Shown: positions 21,936 through 34,934, numbered from the stretch's first letter. The stretch is DNA of 64,000 bases from Lumnitzera littorea (GCA_024138015.1 JAMXBB010000011.1:38197893-38261892); one strand, 5' to 3'. Notes: generated by a model not told the origin, from the sequence alone. Numbers and translations: made by a program.

Positions 21936-24076
21936 GGTAGAAGTAAAGGCACTTTTTCTAAAAGGCACCTTTGCTTTTCTTATTTTTAATATGCAAAGCG
22001 CCTTTAGGGAAGGTGTCTTCTTCTATTTTAAGTAAAAAAAAGAAGGCGCTTTCTTGATTGAAAATGCACAAAAGAAGGAGCCTTCTTTAAAAACACCTAT
22101 AACTTAAAAACTAGTAAGCGAAACCAACCAACCAATTTACAAAATGATGTATTAGAATAAATACAAGTTCAAATTAACAGCAATCTAGTCGAAAAATCAA
22201 AACTCCACATCTAATTTACATTGCCAACCCTAACCCCAACTCCAAACTTGGTTGTAACTGTTTGTATCGAAAATCCAAGCAAAACATATACAGCTAATAT
22301 CCCAAACTCCAAACTTGTTCGTTATTGCTTTTAAGTAATAAGTGAATTATGCGACAACAAGACATAGAAAGAAGCACGAAGAAGTTAAACTAATATTAAA
22401 TCTACAAAAATAAAAATAGTTAGTGCATTTGTTCATACAAGTTTAACAAATAATACATGTAATCCCGTCTTCTCCTAATCCTAGTGAACATTCGTGATAC
22501 TTTAGATGCCAAGCTCTCGTTAGACCTCCTCTCCTCTTGAATCGTTAGAGCCTGTGACTCTTATATCTCCATTAGCTACTTGGGTGGGTGAAAGAATTAC
22601 AGTAGATCTACTATAGCTATTTGGGAAGAACTCTCTCCTTAAAGAACTAATAAACTTCCTTCTCTTATTTAGGGTTGGCGGTGTGAAAAGAGATCATGCT
22701 GCATCTTCATAGCTAGGGTCTCGAACATGCTACTTGCACTTAAACCCCTTGAATGACCTCGCTCCATGAGATGGACTTGCATTATCTTCACTAAGCTAAC
22801 CCTATCTCTGATGTTATCCACCTCCCTTTGTCCTAGCATGTTTGCCTTGCCTGGGGGGATTTAGAGGGCCGTAATCCACTTAGATGTCATCGTCGAGTCC
22901 CTAAACTCGATCCTAAGCTAGATGTAGGGGCTATAGAGTAACAGAAGATGGTTATGGAGCAACTGTATTCCATAATCAGCATAGGCTTAAGTTGCTTGGT
23001 AATTGTCCCGATCAAGAGAGAATCTTATCTGCTGAAACTCTTCAACTTGCAAAAATAACAATATTAACATAAGGTAGAGTGAGGTAGGTCAAAAAAATAA
23101 TCGGGTATGGAGGCAGTTTCACCAATTGCCAAGTAATGCTCTAGTCTAACCAATATACTGATGAGTGATGCTCCTATACTACTGTCGGTACTTAAGCTCC
23201 ACTCCTCTGAGTTCGCCAATCTAAATAACTCGTGAGTGCCGATCATTCTAAGTGATGATGTGCAGTAGATGCTGTGTGATCCAGTCAACATCCATCTAAC
23301 CTCGTCGGTTGATGCAGTACAAGGCTTCCTCCATGTCCCATGGTGGTAAAATCCTCTACAATTCACCAAACTACTAAACTATATTCTTTGAGAAGTGTCG
23401 CTTAACTATGTGGAAGTACATGAGTAGCACTTGCATTGTCTAAATGTGGCAACTACGGTAGTAGAAATCAGGGATCTCTAGCATCTCGTTCAAATATGGC
23501 TACCATACGACCTATAAAACCATGTTGTCAAAGTTGGTGTCTTTGTAAAGTATTGAAACATAAGGTAATAAAAGTGTATAGAATATATAGCCGATCTAGA
23601 GTTTGCCTATCAAATGCATCTCAATAGGTTGTGAACATATGGGTTAGGTGCATCTTCATGTCTCATCCAATCATCCACCTGGCAGTTAGAGTCCTCTCAC
23701 AATTGATGACTATCCCATGTTTACTCAAAGGAGCAATACGTAGGAACCTATCCTAAACCTACACTTGAAGAAGAGTCGCAACAACTCCCATCTCATAAGC
23801 TGTCTCTAACAAAGAACTACATAACTGTCTATACAGTCAAGTGAGACATGTGGACCTCCAACTATACTATTCGGCTTGTGTGCAAGCAAGACATGTAGAC
23901 CATCCTATTTCTACTTATAAAGGCACATTTTGTTTTTTTTTTTTTTTTTTTAGTTTTATAGAGTTAATTGAAGGTGCCTTTCAAAGAGGCACCTTCTTGT
24001 TTAATAAAATATTAAAAGGCACATTCTTCATGAATTATAGAAAAAAGAGGTATATTTTTTAAAGGCACCTTCACTG
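21936..24076. mobile_element. Region bracketed by AAGGCRCCTT motifs, possible ancient DNA transposon
   Basis: Several AAGGCACCTT/AAGGCGCTTT-like motifs cluster at 21943-22090 and again, in inverted arrangement, at 23917-24076. The outermost pair aligns as AGTAAAGGCACTTT against AGTGAAGGTGCCTTT (reverse complement). The 1.8 kb between them is richer in G+C and carries the broken minus-strand frame described separately. I cannot define ends or a target duplication. It could equally be two LTR-like repeats. Confidence 0.3.
22435..23850 (-). pseudogene. Unrecognised broken coding-like region
   Basis: On the minus strand several frames carry protein-like stretches, e.g. VDDWMRHEDAPNPYVHN near 23680 and the 101-codon open piece 23369-23064 (MVNCRGFYHHGTWRKPCTAS near its start, DYFFDLPHSTLC at its end). 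A basic tail (SRMFTRIRRRRDYM) ends near 22460. Stops and frame shifts separate them. It looks like a decayed protein gene of the surrounding mobile element, but I do not recognise the family. Confidence 0.3.
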
Positions 24077-26860
24077 CCCACTATACGTAATCAGTTTTCC
24101 CCTAATCCCTTTTTTTTTATTTTTTTAGGAGTGTTCCTCCCAATTGTTATCACCAAACCGCCAACTCGAAATGGGAATTGAATAGTAATTCCAATGTCAT
24201 CACCACATACTGTAGCTTCTAATTTGGACCGTGGTCTCAAACCGTGCTTCTACTTCTCGTAAGCTTTTATACATTTCCTCGATTCAGCACATTACTCCTC
24301 TTACAAGTGTAGAAGAAATTATCAACACATTAAAATGTCATTATTCAAAATAAAAATGTCTAAGCACGATATAAGCCATTTAAATACTAATTTTAATCAT
24401 TTCTCACAAATTTATTGTATTGACCCTTTATGCGTGCAATTCATTAATTTTATGATAATAATGGAATGAAAATGCTATAAATTACATAAAATTTGTAGGA
24501 TGTCATATAGTAAAAGTGTAAAGAATCCATATTCATCAAATTCCAATATCATCCATTAGACCTAGGGTTCATGTTTTTGGACCTTCTACTCATTATCCGA
24601 GCATGATAATATTTGGTACTCGTTTCACCTTGCAAAATCTATTTCGACCTTGCCTTCATTTTCCACAAACTTTCCTCCGCAGCAAAAATCATCTTGGAAG
24701 CTTACTCTATTATTCAAAAAGTAAATAACCATTAAGGGCTCTATCATTATACAAAAGATCTCAATAGGATATCGGATAGAATTGAAATTCTATGTCTTTG
24801 GAACACCACTTACAATCTACTTTATTCTTATCTCTAGCAACCTTACTTACAATTCTTGTTTGAAAACCCAAAAAAAAGATAAAGAAAAAGTAAAAGGAAA
24901 AGAACACATGTCTTAATTAAGATTAGGTTCTATGCCATTCTTCAAGGTTCTTTTGAAATGTATCTTTTTGTTGCCACTAAAAATCATGTTGGAAAAAATA
25001 ATATGCTTAGACATATATGTTCATAAATATGTCAAGATTTCATTACATATTTTTTATCAAGAAAAATTATAAATCTTTTAGTATCATTCCATAAAATAGA
25101 TAATTCTTAAAACAAACATTCTAGAATAGATTCAGTAAGGAAGTAATATTCTTTTAAAAGAGTTGATATCTCAAATTGAGAAAGGATAACTTTAGTAACA
25201 TAATACTGAGATTTTAAAAGATCCTTTAGGAAATAGTTGCGGACATTATAAGAATAAGATTTTTTTCTAAAACAAATATTAAAATCTTCTTATTAAAAAG
25301 ATTATCTCATTATCTTTTATTATGAAAACTCTTGATCGGCAATATTTAAATGGATAAACAATTGCGTGGGATAAAAAAAATTAAAATGGCAAACACATAG
25401 TTAAACATCTTTTGCAAACATTTTTAATATAAATGTAACAAATATATCAAAACATATTTTATAAACATATTTTGTCAATACTTTTGTTTCATCTTCAAAA
25501 CATACAAAGTCAAAGTGACCGAGTAACCTTATTGTGTTCTTTGCCATGTACTCTTTTGAGTTATTGAAGGTTATATGATAGATTTCATATAAAATTTTTT
25601 GAAATCTACACACATAAGGTGAGGCACGGTATGATGTTTTGATATCATATATCCACCTTAGAACTATACTCGAAGCTATATAGGGTACATATTCAATGAT
25701 ACTTGGTACTCATACTATAAAAATTATTAAATAATGATAATAAATTTAAAATATTATTATAATTCTATCTTTTAAGTTCTACCAAAAAGTAAAAAGAAAT
25801 AACATATCGGATATAGCCCAAGCCCATCATCCATAACAAATCCCAAAAAATCCCATTTTATTTCTTCCACTAATTTTTTTATCTTGTTTCTTCTTTTCTA
25901 TTGTTTACATCTCTTGTTTGATTTCTTGTCCATAAGTAATCTTGTATCTACTTAATTTTTTCATTGAATGTTATACATGTGAACTTATTGAACATATTTG
26001 GAGTTATATATTTTAAGCAAATGATTAGACTTTCTAGTTGATGTAAGCTCTATATAGTAGAGGCTTTATCTTCCTCATAAGCATGTTATTTTGTCACTTT
26101 TATTTTATGATTTTATTTTTGTCCAATATGTTATATTAGGCAAACTTTGTAAATTCACTTTTATAAATTGTGGAAACTATTACTTCATTTGATTTGAAGA
26201 AATAAGATGTTATAGAAATATTGATTGGTTTATGTTGTTGAAAATTTATCTCAAATTTCTAACCTTATAAAAACGTAAGTAAAAAAATTATAATTTTCAT
26301 GGGGTGCCTTGAATCAATAGGGTCAAGTTCAATTCTAGTTCTATAGTATTATAGGATGGATTCCAATTTTAAAATTTGGGACCTATACTTATAAGAAAAA
26401 TATACATGGGGCCTTATCTCCTACATAAAGTACTTGCTCACCCCTGATATAAAGCTTACACTTCCTATTTTGTTAGCCCAAGTGGTGTATTGGAGGGATT
26501 GACCGTATATGATAATAAGTTGTCAAAGATACATACATATTCAAAAACTCAATTCTTCATATAGCCATCAAACAAATGTGAACTTGCTATCATCAAATGA
26601 AATGATGATATTCTAGATATGAACTATATTATTCAAAAAGGCAAAATTATGAAGTAAAGCAACTAAAGGGCATAAAAGCACAAGCTAATTCTAAAAGCTA
26701 CTTGACCATCGTGAAGAAATAGATCGAGTTCTCTAGGATCCTCTAGTTGATTCTCAAGGAACATATTGACGAAGGTATAAAAGATAGAAGGACTTCTTAA
26801 ACATTATGATTAACATGTCATGCCATACTTCACCATTGTCTGTAGCACATCCTCTAATCT
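24077..26860. other. Gene-free AT-rich DNA
   Basis: No long open frame, LTR pair or inverted-repeat structure was found. The small open frame 25613-25401 (minus) is AT-rich and featureless. Confidence 0.5.
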
Positions 26861-27160
26861 TACTATACATCATTTAAGAACAAAATAACTTTCCTCATCC
26901 CCCACAAGTTGAGATGAATGATGTAGCAGGTAGGGATTTGATTCCATCCTTCAACATTGATAAAGACGATGGTTATATAACTTCTATGCAACATGAGAAC
27001 GAGAGGTATGATAATCTGAGCACTAATGATGAGTTCAAGAAGTGGATGTGATTCAATACCAAAATTGATATCACTTATAGCAATAAGATGCATTACATCA
27101 TGAATCAACATAAGCTCATGTTGAAGAATCAAACAAGAGCTTTTGGTTGGTTTTTGTTAT
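26861..27160. other. Coding-like stretch of unknown origin
   Basis: The plus strand reads NDVAGRDLIPSFNIDKDDGY and continues with one stop to about 27160. This looks like old protein-coding DNA interrupted by family-B copy B1, possibly part of a transposase. I recognise no family. Confidence 0.2.
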
Positions 27161-28390
27161 AAACAAAAACTATAAACTCTGTGAATTTAGCTATTTGAGA
27201 GTAAAATTGAACTCTAATATTGTAGATAACCTCATGAGATGATAAGACCGAGTAAGTTAAAATTTTATTAAATTATAAATTTAAATATATTATAAGTAAT
27301 AAAAACTCTAGAATTTTGGTTGAAATCTAAATCACGTACAAAAACCTTAAATCCTATATATGCGTAAACACTCGAAATTGAACTCGAACTTAACAAAAAC
27401 CCTAAACTATAACTTTAAACTTATAAAATAAATAAATATAACATAATAGTAATAAAACCCTAGTCAAATATAATTATTGACTAATACGTGTTATCGCGTA
27501 AAATTGTTAACGAACACATTAAAATAACTCGTAAATATTATAAACATAATGGGTAATAATTTAATTAATAAAATTTAAATATTATTTAATTATTATTATT
27601 TTATGATTCATATTTGGAATTTTATAATTTTTCTTTCTCATTTTTCTTTTCTTAATTTTTTCTCTTCCCTCTTTTCCCTTTTTCTTTCTTCTCCAAATTT
27701 TTTTTTTCTTCCCCTACCACATTGGGTTCCAGAATCTTGTGTACAGTAACCCATGTGATTTATTATTCTCTCATATGCTTAATTATGTAGTGAGGACAAC
27801 TTACATGATAAGCTCAATCACATCCATTTAATGCTTTCCATTATCTTTTCTTTTTGTTTTTGCTTCCACCATAAGCTTCATTTTCGGTTCACTTTTTCCT
27901 ACACATTTCTTCTAGTTGTTTTCAAAACACACACAATTACACACTAACAAAACTCCATCGAAAACTCCTCCACACTTTTCCTTTATGCTAGTTCTTTTTT
28001 TTTTTTTTTCCAACTTTCTTCTCAATTTTCAATCAAAATAAGGGGTAGAAAAGGAAGCACTTGGGACAACTATACATCAAGACATTAAAAGAATTAATTA
28101 AATGGCCTTTTAGAGTATGTATTTTGTTAATTTGTATATACTTTGTGTGTATTTGTAGTTAATAGAAATTTATGTATTTAGAGGTTCTGTAATTATAATG
28201 AATTTTTTTTTTTTGTAATTTTCTTGTATTAAGATTAAGTGTACATGTATAAATACTAAAGTATATTCATATGTATATACATGTTATATTGGATTTTACA
28301 AAATGTTTAGTATAAGAAATTAGGCTATATGTACATATGTACATGTGCATATAATAATAATATATATATTATGTATTTTCCTTACTTATG

Positions 28391-28414
28391 TATATATATA
28401 TATATATATATATA
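28391..28414. repeat. (TA)n microsatellite in B1
   Basis: Twelve TA units inside a 500-bp TA/GTAT-rich tract (28320-28860). Confidence 0.9.
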
Positions 28415-28665
28415 AGCATGTAACCAAAAATATGTCTATATATTTATAAAGTGCAAAATAATAGTATAGTATAGTATATGTATAAAAGAGTATATGTTTG
28501 GTATACATACATATGTGTATATAATAGTATTTTACTATGTATTTTCAAAATATAGATATATATATCTATAGACGTGGTAGTATATGCATAAGTATTTTTA
28601 ATAGATATATATGTAATTATGGTCGTATATGTATGTATGTATGTATAAAATATAAAAAATACAAG

Positions 28666-28689
28666 TATATATATATATATATATATATA
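28666..28689. repeat. (TA)n microsatellite in B1
   Basis: Twelve TA units. The 92-codon open frame on the minus strand here is a low-complexity artefact of the TA/GTAT tract. Confidence 0.9.
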
Positions 28690-30859
28690 AATGTCGTATA
28701 GGTATGAACATACGTATGGCATATGTAATATATTTAGGATTATATTATCATGTTACATAAGTATTTTTATACGTATATGAATAGTATAGTATATATAGAA
28801 ATATGGGTATACTTAAATAGTACATATATAATATACTATGATATTAATTTAATAAATAAAGCAAAGTAATATATATGGATATATGTACAGTAATCCTTAA
28901 ACAATTATAAAATAACTAATTTATAAAATTTATTTAAATATAATAGTAAATATCATTAGATACATATTATGTAAAAATACAAAATAAGAAAAAGATTGAA
29001 AATGTACAAAAATTTGAAAATGACACATGGCATCTTCTTATGCTCTTACGTTAGCGTTTAATTAAATTTAATGAAATTCATAATTACAAATAATAATAAA
29101 ATAATTAATTAATTAGAAAAATTAATAAAGTTGTAAAAATGAATTAAATAAGTTTTGAACCTAAAAATTTGCAAAAATAAGCAAATTATGGTAAAATAGA
29201 CTTAAAAGTAAGAAAATTACAAAATATAAAGTTTAGATATTTATTAAACCATAAATATGCATAGAAAAACTTAAAATAATATTTTATAATTATTTAAGTT
29301 GAAATAATAAAATTTATAATATTTTTATAGCATAATAGAATATATGCGTTACAACGTCTAAAATGAACCCTACTACGAGAAAATACATCTGAAAATGATG
29401 AAAATAGACTATAAGTTAATAAGAATCAGAGTTAAATCGAAAAAGTTATATATGATTAACGAAAAAGCTCAAACCCAACATTTTATAAGAATAGATAAAC
29501 AATTTAAATAGTTAGTACCAAATATAAGAATAGCTTAGTTATTCCACTTAGATACTTATTACTTTTTATATTTCCCAAATGTTGAGTAATCCCGATACGA
29601 ATACCAACTTACCAAGTTGACTATTACGACTGTTGATAAACTCAATGACTAAGTAAGTACTCCCAATGACTCTATACTTATTTTGTACTTATAATTAATG
29701 CACCTAAAGTAAATATTAATAACTTGATGCATAGGAATTCAGGTTATACATATGCTCTCACGCAGTTGGTAAAAAAGGGCCTTTGAGGGATAGATTCCCA
29801 TATGATTTGATTAGTATAGTGCAGAAGTATTGATATAAGAAAACTTTACCCTTGGTTCGCAGGTTTACTTGGCGCCAGAGACGCTAACCGTAAGTGACTA
29901 GAGGTCAAGTCTAGAGACTACTGTTGTAGGGTGTGAACATAGACTATGAGGGTCACCTCATAGCTAGACTTGGGATTTTGTGTATTACTGGATTTCTTTG
30001 AAATGAAAATGTATATCGTGAAATACAAAATTTAAACTTTATAGATAAAAACCCTAAGTGCTGCAATCTGGTTGTGATTGGTATCGATGTATCTCCAACT
30101 CTTACTTTGGAGGGCATTAAATTTAATATTGTATGTAACACCGGTCAACTACATATAATATTTGACATACTGCTTGTTCATGCATTCATATGTTTAATAA
30201 TAAATTATTTGATAACCTGCTTGCTGGTATAGTATGAAGGATATCTCACTAAGCTCATATAGTTTACTTTCCAATAGTTTTCTTTTGTAGGTTAATAAAT
30301 AATCGGGCATGGGTTAAGAGCTAAGTGTTAAGTACTAGCGTCGAGATATATAGAAGTTAGAATATGAGGATAGACTATATAGTTGGTTTTCAATTATTAT
30401 ATATAATTATTAATACTATATTTAGATTCTATGACTTTTGTAAGTTTAAGTTCTAAATATTTACTATCTGATCTTGTCGTTTGGTAGAGGATACCAATTC
30501 TCTATGGTTCTGGTGGACTATAGAATTTCAAATATTTATAATCACTCATATGTTATAGTAAGTTAATTAAATTCAAAATCGAAAAATTTAGTAACTAATT
30601 GTTTAGAGTTTTGCAATTACCGATTTACAAAGCAATTTTCGTATCATGGATACATACGTAATATGAAAATTTTTTGTCATCCTATCAGGCCCTCTTAGGG
30701 TCATGACAAGAACAATTGTTCCAAGCCTATAATAAGAAGTTAGAGGAGCTCTTTGTTATCATTATTTAAACCAAATCTATACATGAGAATTCGATGATAA
30801 ATTAGGATCATCTGCATTTAGATTCTAATTGATGACAAGTTGCTTTCATTATGTTAAGA

Positions 30860-31118
30860 GAAGTTAGGATATGAAGGTTGCCCTCCTTAGCTTTGGTTAA
30901 AGAAAATATTAGTTATATGATTTTTAGGATAACGATAGAGGATGTGCTTAAGGCCTTTAAGTACTTTAGGGCTCTAATCATTATTAATGGTACTTTTTAT
31001 ATTAGAAATATAGACATAAGTTGTTGATTGCTTGTAACATAAATAGAAGCACTATATAATCCCCTTAATTCCCTAATGAATGAAGAATTGGTTGAAATGT
31101 AGAGATGGTTTCTACAAG
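30860..31118 (+). pseudogene. MULE transposase remnant, part 1
   Basis: The plus strand reads EDVLKAFKYFRALIIINGTF, then YIRNIDIS. This matches the first catalytic block of Mutator-like transposases (FKYCRP...IDGTH...GKY type). The catalytic Asp before GT is Asn here (30986-30988). After a run of stops, NEELVEM-stop-RWFLQ matches the ESWSWFL block. The right edge is the target duplication of the inserted hAT-type element. The product would have been a cut-and-paste DDE transposase. Confidence 0.6.
31111..31118. repeat. Left 8-bp target duplication of the hAT-type element
   Basis: tctacaag, repeated as tctacaaa at 31800-31807 (7 of 8 identical). Confidence 0.7.
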
Positions 31119-31799
31119 TAAGGATGCAATTGAGTAAGTTGTTATAGGGTACCTAACCCTTCCATCCTAATAAAAATCCTAAAGGGCTAAGGTTAGGTTT
31201 TAGGACATGGAATAAAACCCATTAGTTTTGAGGGTCGGGTTATGGGATTTAGAAAAAACCTATTGGAAAACCCACCTGGTAAAAATAACAAATTAATATA
31301 TTAATTTTTATATTGTATCAAATTAGTAGTAAAGGAAACTCAAAATCTTTGCTTTGATATCTTCTAGTTTTTTTTTTTTCCCTTTCTAAATATGATTATA
31401 TCTTTAATACAATTTTTTCATTCAATAGAAGTTTGTCTCTTGTTCTTCATGTAGTGTGACTTATTAACTTTCTTAGGTATACACTTAGGTCCTTTATGTT
31501 TCATCTTGTGTCAATTGCCAAAAGTAAGGACTAAGATTGGTTATTTTTATTCAAATGCAATATATTAGTCTTATTTATAGGAGGAAAAAAAAACATAAAT
31601 AGAACAGTTGAAACATTAATGGGTCAAAATGGTATAAGTTTTAAGTATTGTAATACCATACTAAGATAGGTTACAGATACATATAAAAAAAAAAAAAAAC
31701 CTATAGGTTTTTTCACGGGTTCTAGGAACCCCTTTAAGGAACTAAAGAAGGTTTGGGTTTTACTTTACCTATTTTAAACTCGCCCTGATTACATCCTTA
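31119..31799. mobile_element. Non-autonomous hAT-type element (681 bp)
   Basis: The ends read TAAGGATGCAATTGAG and, in reverse complement, TAAGGATGTAATCAGG: near-identical terminal inverted repeats. Flanking 8-bp duplications (31111-31118 and 31800-31807) are the size made by hAT transposases. The interior has no transposase frame but contains 'cctaaccct'/'aacctatagg'-type repeats. It interrupts a MULE transposase remnant exactly between two conserved blocks, which rejoin when it is removed. Confidence 0.75.
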
Positions 31800-31807
31800 T
31801 CTACAAA
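31800..31807. repeat. Right 8-bp target duplication of the hAT-type element
   Basis: tctacaaa, paired with tctacaag at 31111-31118. Confidence 0.7.
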
Positions 31808-32095
31808 ACTTCAAGAACATAAAGTAGGTTATGGTTTGAATATCATTTGTCTTATTCCTAATCGATATAAGGGTGTTGATTCTATAGTTACTATAGAAGG
31901 TGTTAGATGGTAATTTGAATTTGTAGTATGGAGGTTTTGTTTACATTACATTATAAGAAATTTCACAAAATCCCTAAAAACATGCGATGTAAGATATTGG
32001 CAACAGTTGCTAGGATATAATAATAACTGCATAAGCTTGAGCATTTCATAAATAAGTCATAGGGAGGAAGATACACTAGAATGGTTCAACAATAT
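31808..32095 (+). pseudogene. MULE transposase remnant, part 2
   Basis: After the hAT-type element the frame reads GLNIICLIPNRYKGVDSIV, then a stop and CLHYIIRNFTKS. These match the MULE blocks 'ISDRHKGI' and 'YCLRHIxxNF'. The catalytic Asp of the first block is Asn here (31860-31862). A weak DTLEWF stretch near 32075 may be the next block. No terminal inverted repeats of the MULE were found. Confidence 0.55.
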
Positions 32096-33048
32096 AATTA
32101 TATATTAGTAAATGATTACAAATGATGGTTTCTATTGGTTCAATTATATGACAACTGACATCATTAGATATATAATTCCATTTTGAAATTCTCCACAACT
32201 AGGTTATATACTTTAAGTGTATGCAAGCAAAAGTAATACTTACATTGCTAAAATATAAGCATTTACAAAGTATGCGTAGTTATCAAAATCGTGATTTTAC
32301 TCATGTGATTCTACAAGTTTACAATTTTAGGTGGCTATTCCAAGTTAACTCGGGTGTAGAATTTTTTTTTTGTATAAAAATTTACGTTTTTAATCAAGTT
32401 TACATATAAACTCGATAAAAACTTACGTTTTTTATCGAGTTTACCAATTCTATATATCTTAGTTGAATGGACAAAAAAATTAAAATAAAAAATAATACAA
32501 CTAGCCATTTACAAGCCATCAACTATTAAGGTATTATAACATCTATCATATCTTAATCCAATTTTTTACCACTTTCTTTCTCTTTCAATCTCTTATTTTA
32601 TGTTCATAGCTTTTATCTAAATTTCAGTTCCAATAACAAAGTTTATAAATAGAACAATATACTTTATTTTATATCATCAACAACTTAAAATGAGTTGAAA
32701 TGTTTTTTTTTTTTTTTTCAATTTATAGCTTTAAAAAAAAAGGAAAAAATTTAGTTTCAGCTAAATTTGTCCTTCTTTCGAACATGTTAGATTATATATT
32801 AAAAATTTTTATAAAAAATAAAAAACTTAATTTCTTCATTTTTTTAAAAAAATTTCATCATGTATTTTAAGTTTTGAATAACTACTATAAGTATATCTAT
32901 AATTTTTTAAAACTATTTTACATAAGTTGTAGAAACTTATGTTTCTACATTTCAATTTTATTTTTTGATTTTATAGACCCTCTAACAATTCTAAGTAAAA
33001 TTGCGAGTTTGACAACCTTGAAAGTATGCCTTAGAGATAACGTCCATA
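32096..33048. other. Gene-free AT-rich DNA
   Basis: No gene. A short imperfect tandem/inverted motif around 32365-32440 alternates AAAATTTACG and TCGAGTTTA-like units. T-runs and a TA-rich stretch follow. The 61-codon frame at 32874-33059 is AT-rich and runs into the next LTR. Confidence 0.45.
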
Positions 33049-33053
33049 AGATG
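33049..33053. repeat. Left target site duplication (agatg)
   Basis: Perfect match to 34708-34712. Confidence 0.65.
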
Positions 33054-34707
33054 CATTGAGTTTTCCCTTAATATATTTTAATGATAACAAAAAGATGTAT
33101 ATGAACTTAACAAGTTTTTTAAGTATACAGGATGTTTTAAAGAAAAGAAGCATTTAGAAGAAAATAAGTTTGAGTTTGTTAGAAAGTTTATTAGAATGTA
33201 TATCAGCAAACGATCAAAATATCACAGTTAGTGTCCAGTACTGTGTTCAACTACTTTTTCTAATTAACTTAAACGAATTAAGTTGGACAAATGTGCGAGA
33301 AGGCCTAGCTCCACTTTGTTGAGCATATTTGAGTAGTGTTCAATTTTGTTCCACTAAAGTTGGATTTAGTCCATGGGGATTCTAAGTTGGATTAATATCA
33401 AATATATAGATTAGTTGATTAAGGTTTGAGCACTACATTTAGGAAGAACATTTTTGAACAATTATGGTAAGATTCGAAAAAGGATTTTATGCTTTAGAGT
33501 TATATATCAAGATCTTTATATGAGGTTTCTTTGGTTGAAGTTGTGTTCAAAAATTTTAAATATAAGATTTTAGCAAGTTCTCGAGATAAAGATATAGTAT
33601 AGTTTGTAGGAAACAAAATCAAGAATTCTAGGATAAAGGTCGAATTTTTTGCATAAGTCCAACATGATCTTTTATGGAAATTTTATGACAAAATTCAAAT
33701 AAAGATATTGAAGAAGAGAGAAGATTTGTTTACAGTAGTTAGACAAATAGTACTGGACTATCTCTTGAAGTATGAAGATTTGTTCATAACTTTTCATCCT
33801 TATCTTTATTACTTGAAATGTGTTTTTGAATTTCCACGAAGTCAATAGAGGATTGGAACTTATCATAATGTGCAACAACTTTCAAATTACACAAGCTTGG
33901 TAAAGGAACGAATTAGGAACAGTAGGATTCAAGTTTTCAAAAATTCAAACTTTTGGTTCTTATTTTCATGAGATATTTTTTCCAATAATAAAACCAATTG
34001 TGATTTAATAAAGATATCTTGGAGAAAATTTTGGATCTAGTCATTTTTAGCTGTTACATGAGAGTTTATTTAATTTAAAGACGATGTTGTTCAAGATACT
34101 GTACTATATACTCAATATTAAAACCAAATTTAAAAATTCTCTCGAGCAGATTGTCAGAAACTTAGTTAAAAATTGAGTGAAAACAGTTTTGTCATTTCAT
34201 TATTATTGCATTTATGTGAAAATTGTAAAGAGCTTTTTGATTGTATTGTTTCACTTTTATTGTAAACGTTATTGACTTTGTGTTTTGAATATGAGAAGAT
34301 TAGGGAGTTCTCTAAGTCTTGTGTATAGCTTAGGAAGAAGTTAGTGAGATAGGATAGAGAAGTGATTGGATACCATTGTATTCTTTCATTAATATTTGTT
34401 TATTGAAAAGTTTGGACTAGTGGAATAATGCTGATGAAGAGGACTAGGTCTCTAACAGTGGAGCTGGAAGAGAGTAATAAGCAAAAGGTCGAAGCTCTAT
34501 AAAAATGCTTGCTCGATCTTCTTATTTCTTATCTTATTTACTTTCTAACCTTTATTGTTATTATTTGTGCCTTGAGTTAACAATTAATTTTCAACTACTT
34601 ATCACATCACTCAAGATATTAAGAGGGATTTTGTTTTAAATCAAAAGTTTTAGTTTTTGCAAAAGATATCAATTCACCCCCCTCTTAATATCTTATTGGG
34701 ACCAACA
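33054..34707 (+). mobile_element. Copia-like solo LTR (1654 bp)
   Basis: Perfect 5-bp duplications (agatg) flank it. The right end is gggaccaaca, the reverse complement of tgttggtccc. The left end cattgagttttccc fits TGTTGG with transitions. Near the right end 'tcaattcacccccctctt' (about 34669) is the clause that typically closes LTRs of SIRE/Angela-type copia elements. 'aatgataacaaaaagatg' near 33080 is typical of their start. No internal region follows; the host sequence resumes after the duplication, so it is a solo LTR left by LTR-LTR recombination. Confidence 0.65.
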
Positions 34708-34712
34708 AGATG
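34708..34712. repeat. Right target site duplication (agatg)
   Basis: Perfect match to 33049-33053. Confidence 0.65.
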
Positions 34713-34929
34713 AAAAGATATAATAGACAAAATGGCATCTTTGATGTCATAATGGGAAATTGATTCACAAATATGGGCAAAAAGGAGAGGTTGCATCCAA
34801 ACTATTGACTTCATGAATCATACAAGCACATATGAGAAATGGCAACATATATGATCCCTTACTCACATACTTATGTAGCAATAGCATGTTTGAGAGTCAA
34901 TAATAGTCATGAGTTTATTGTATAGGTAA

Positions 34930-34934
34930 ACACT
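34930..34934. repeat. Left target site duplication of the Athila-type element (acact)
   Basis: Pairs with acaca at 56875-56879 (4 of 5). Confidence 0.45.

Larger units (their letters stand above)
27161..30706 (+). mobile_element. Long non-coding LTR, family B copy 1 (B1)
   Basis: From about 29350 to 30706 it matches, in the same order, blocks of 35125-38586 and 41277-45236: 'gaaaatgatgaaaatagact', then 'gagtactcccaatgactcta'-like, then 'gggtgtgaacatagactatg'-like, and a tail ending gggtcatgaca at 30706. The last bases correspond to the CTGACA end of B2. The left edge is not secure because I see no TGTACACC-like start; 27161 is an estimate. There are no coding frames. The orientation (plus) is inferred from the TGTAACACCCC-like start of the family. 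Confidence 0.6.

Noticed and set aside
28444..28722. 92-codon Tyr/Ile/Thr-rich open frame (minus)
   Set aside because: Low-complexity translation of a TA/GTAT tract in a family-B LTR.
32365..32440. CRISPR-like short repeats
   Set aside because: Only about two imperfect units, no regular spacers, and a plant nuclear context.
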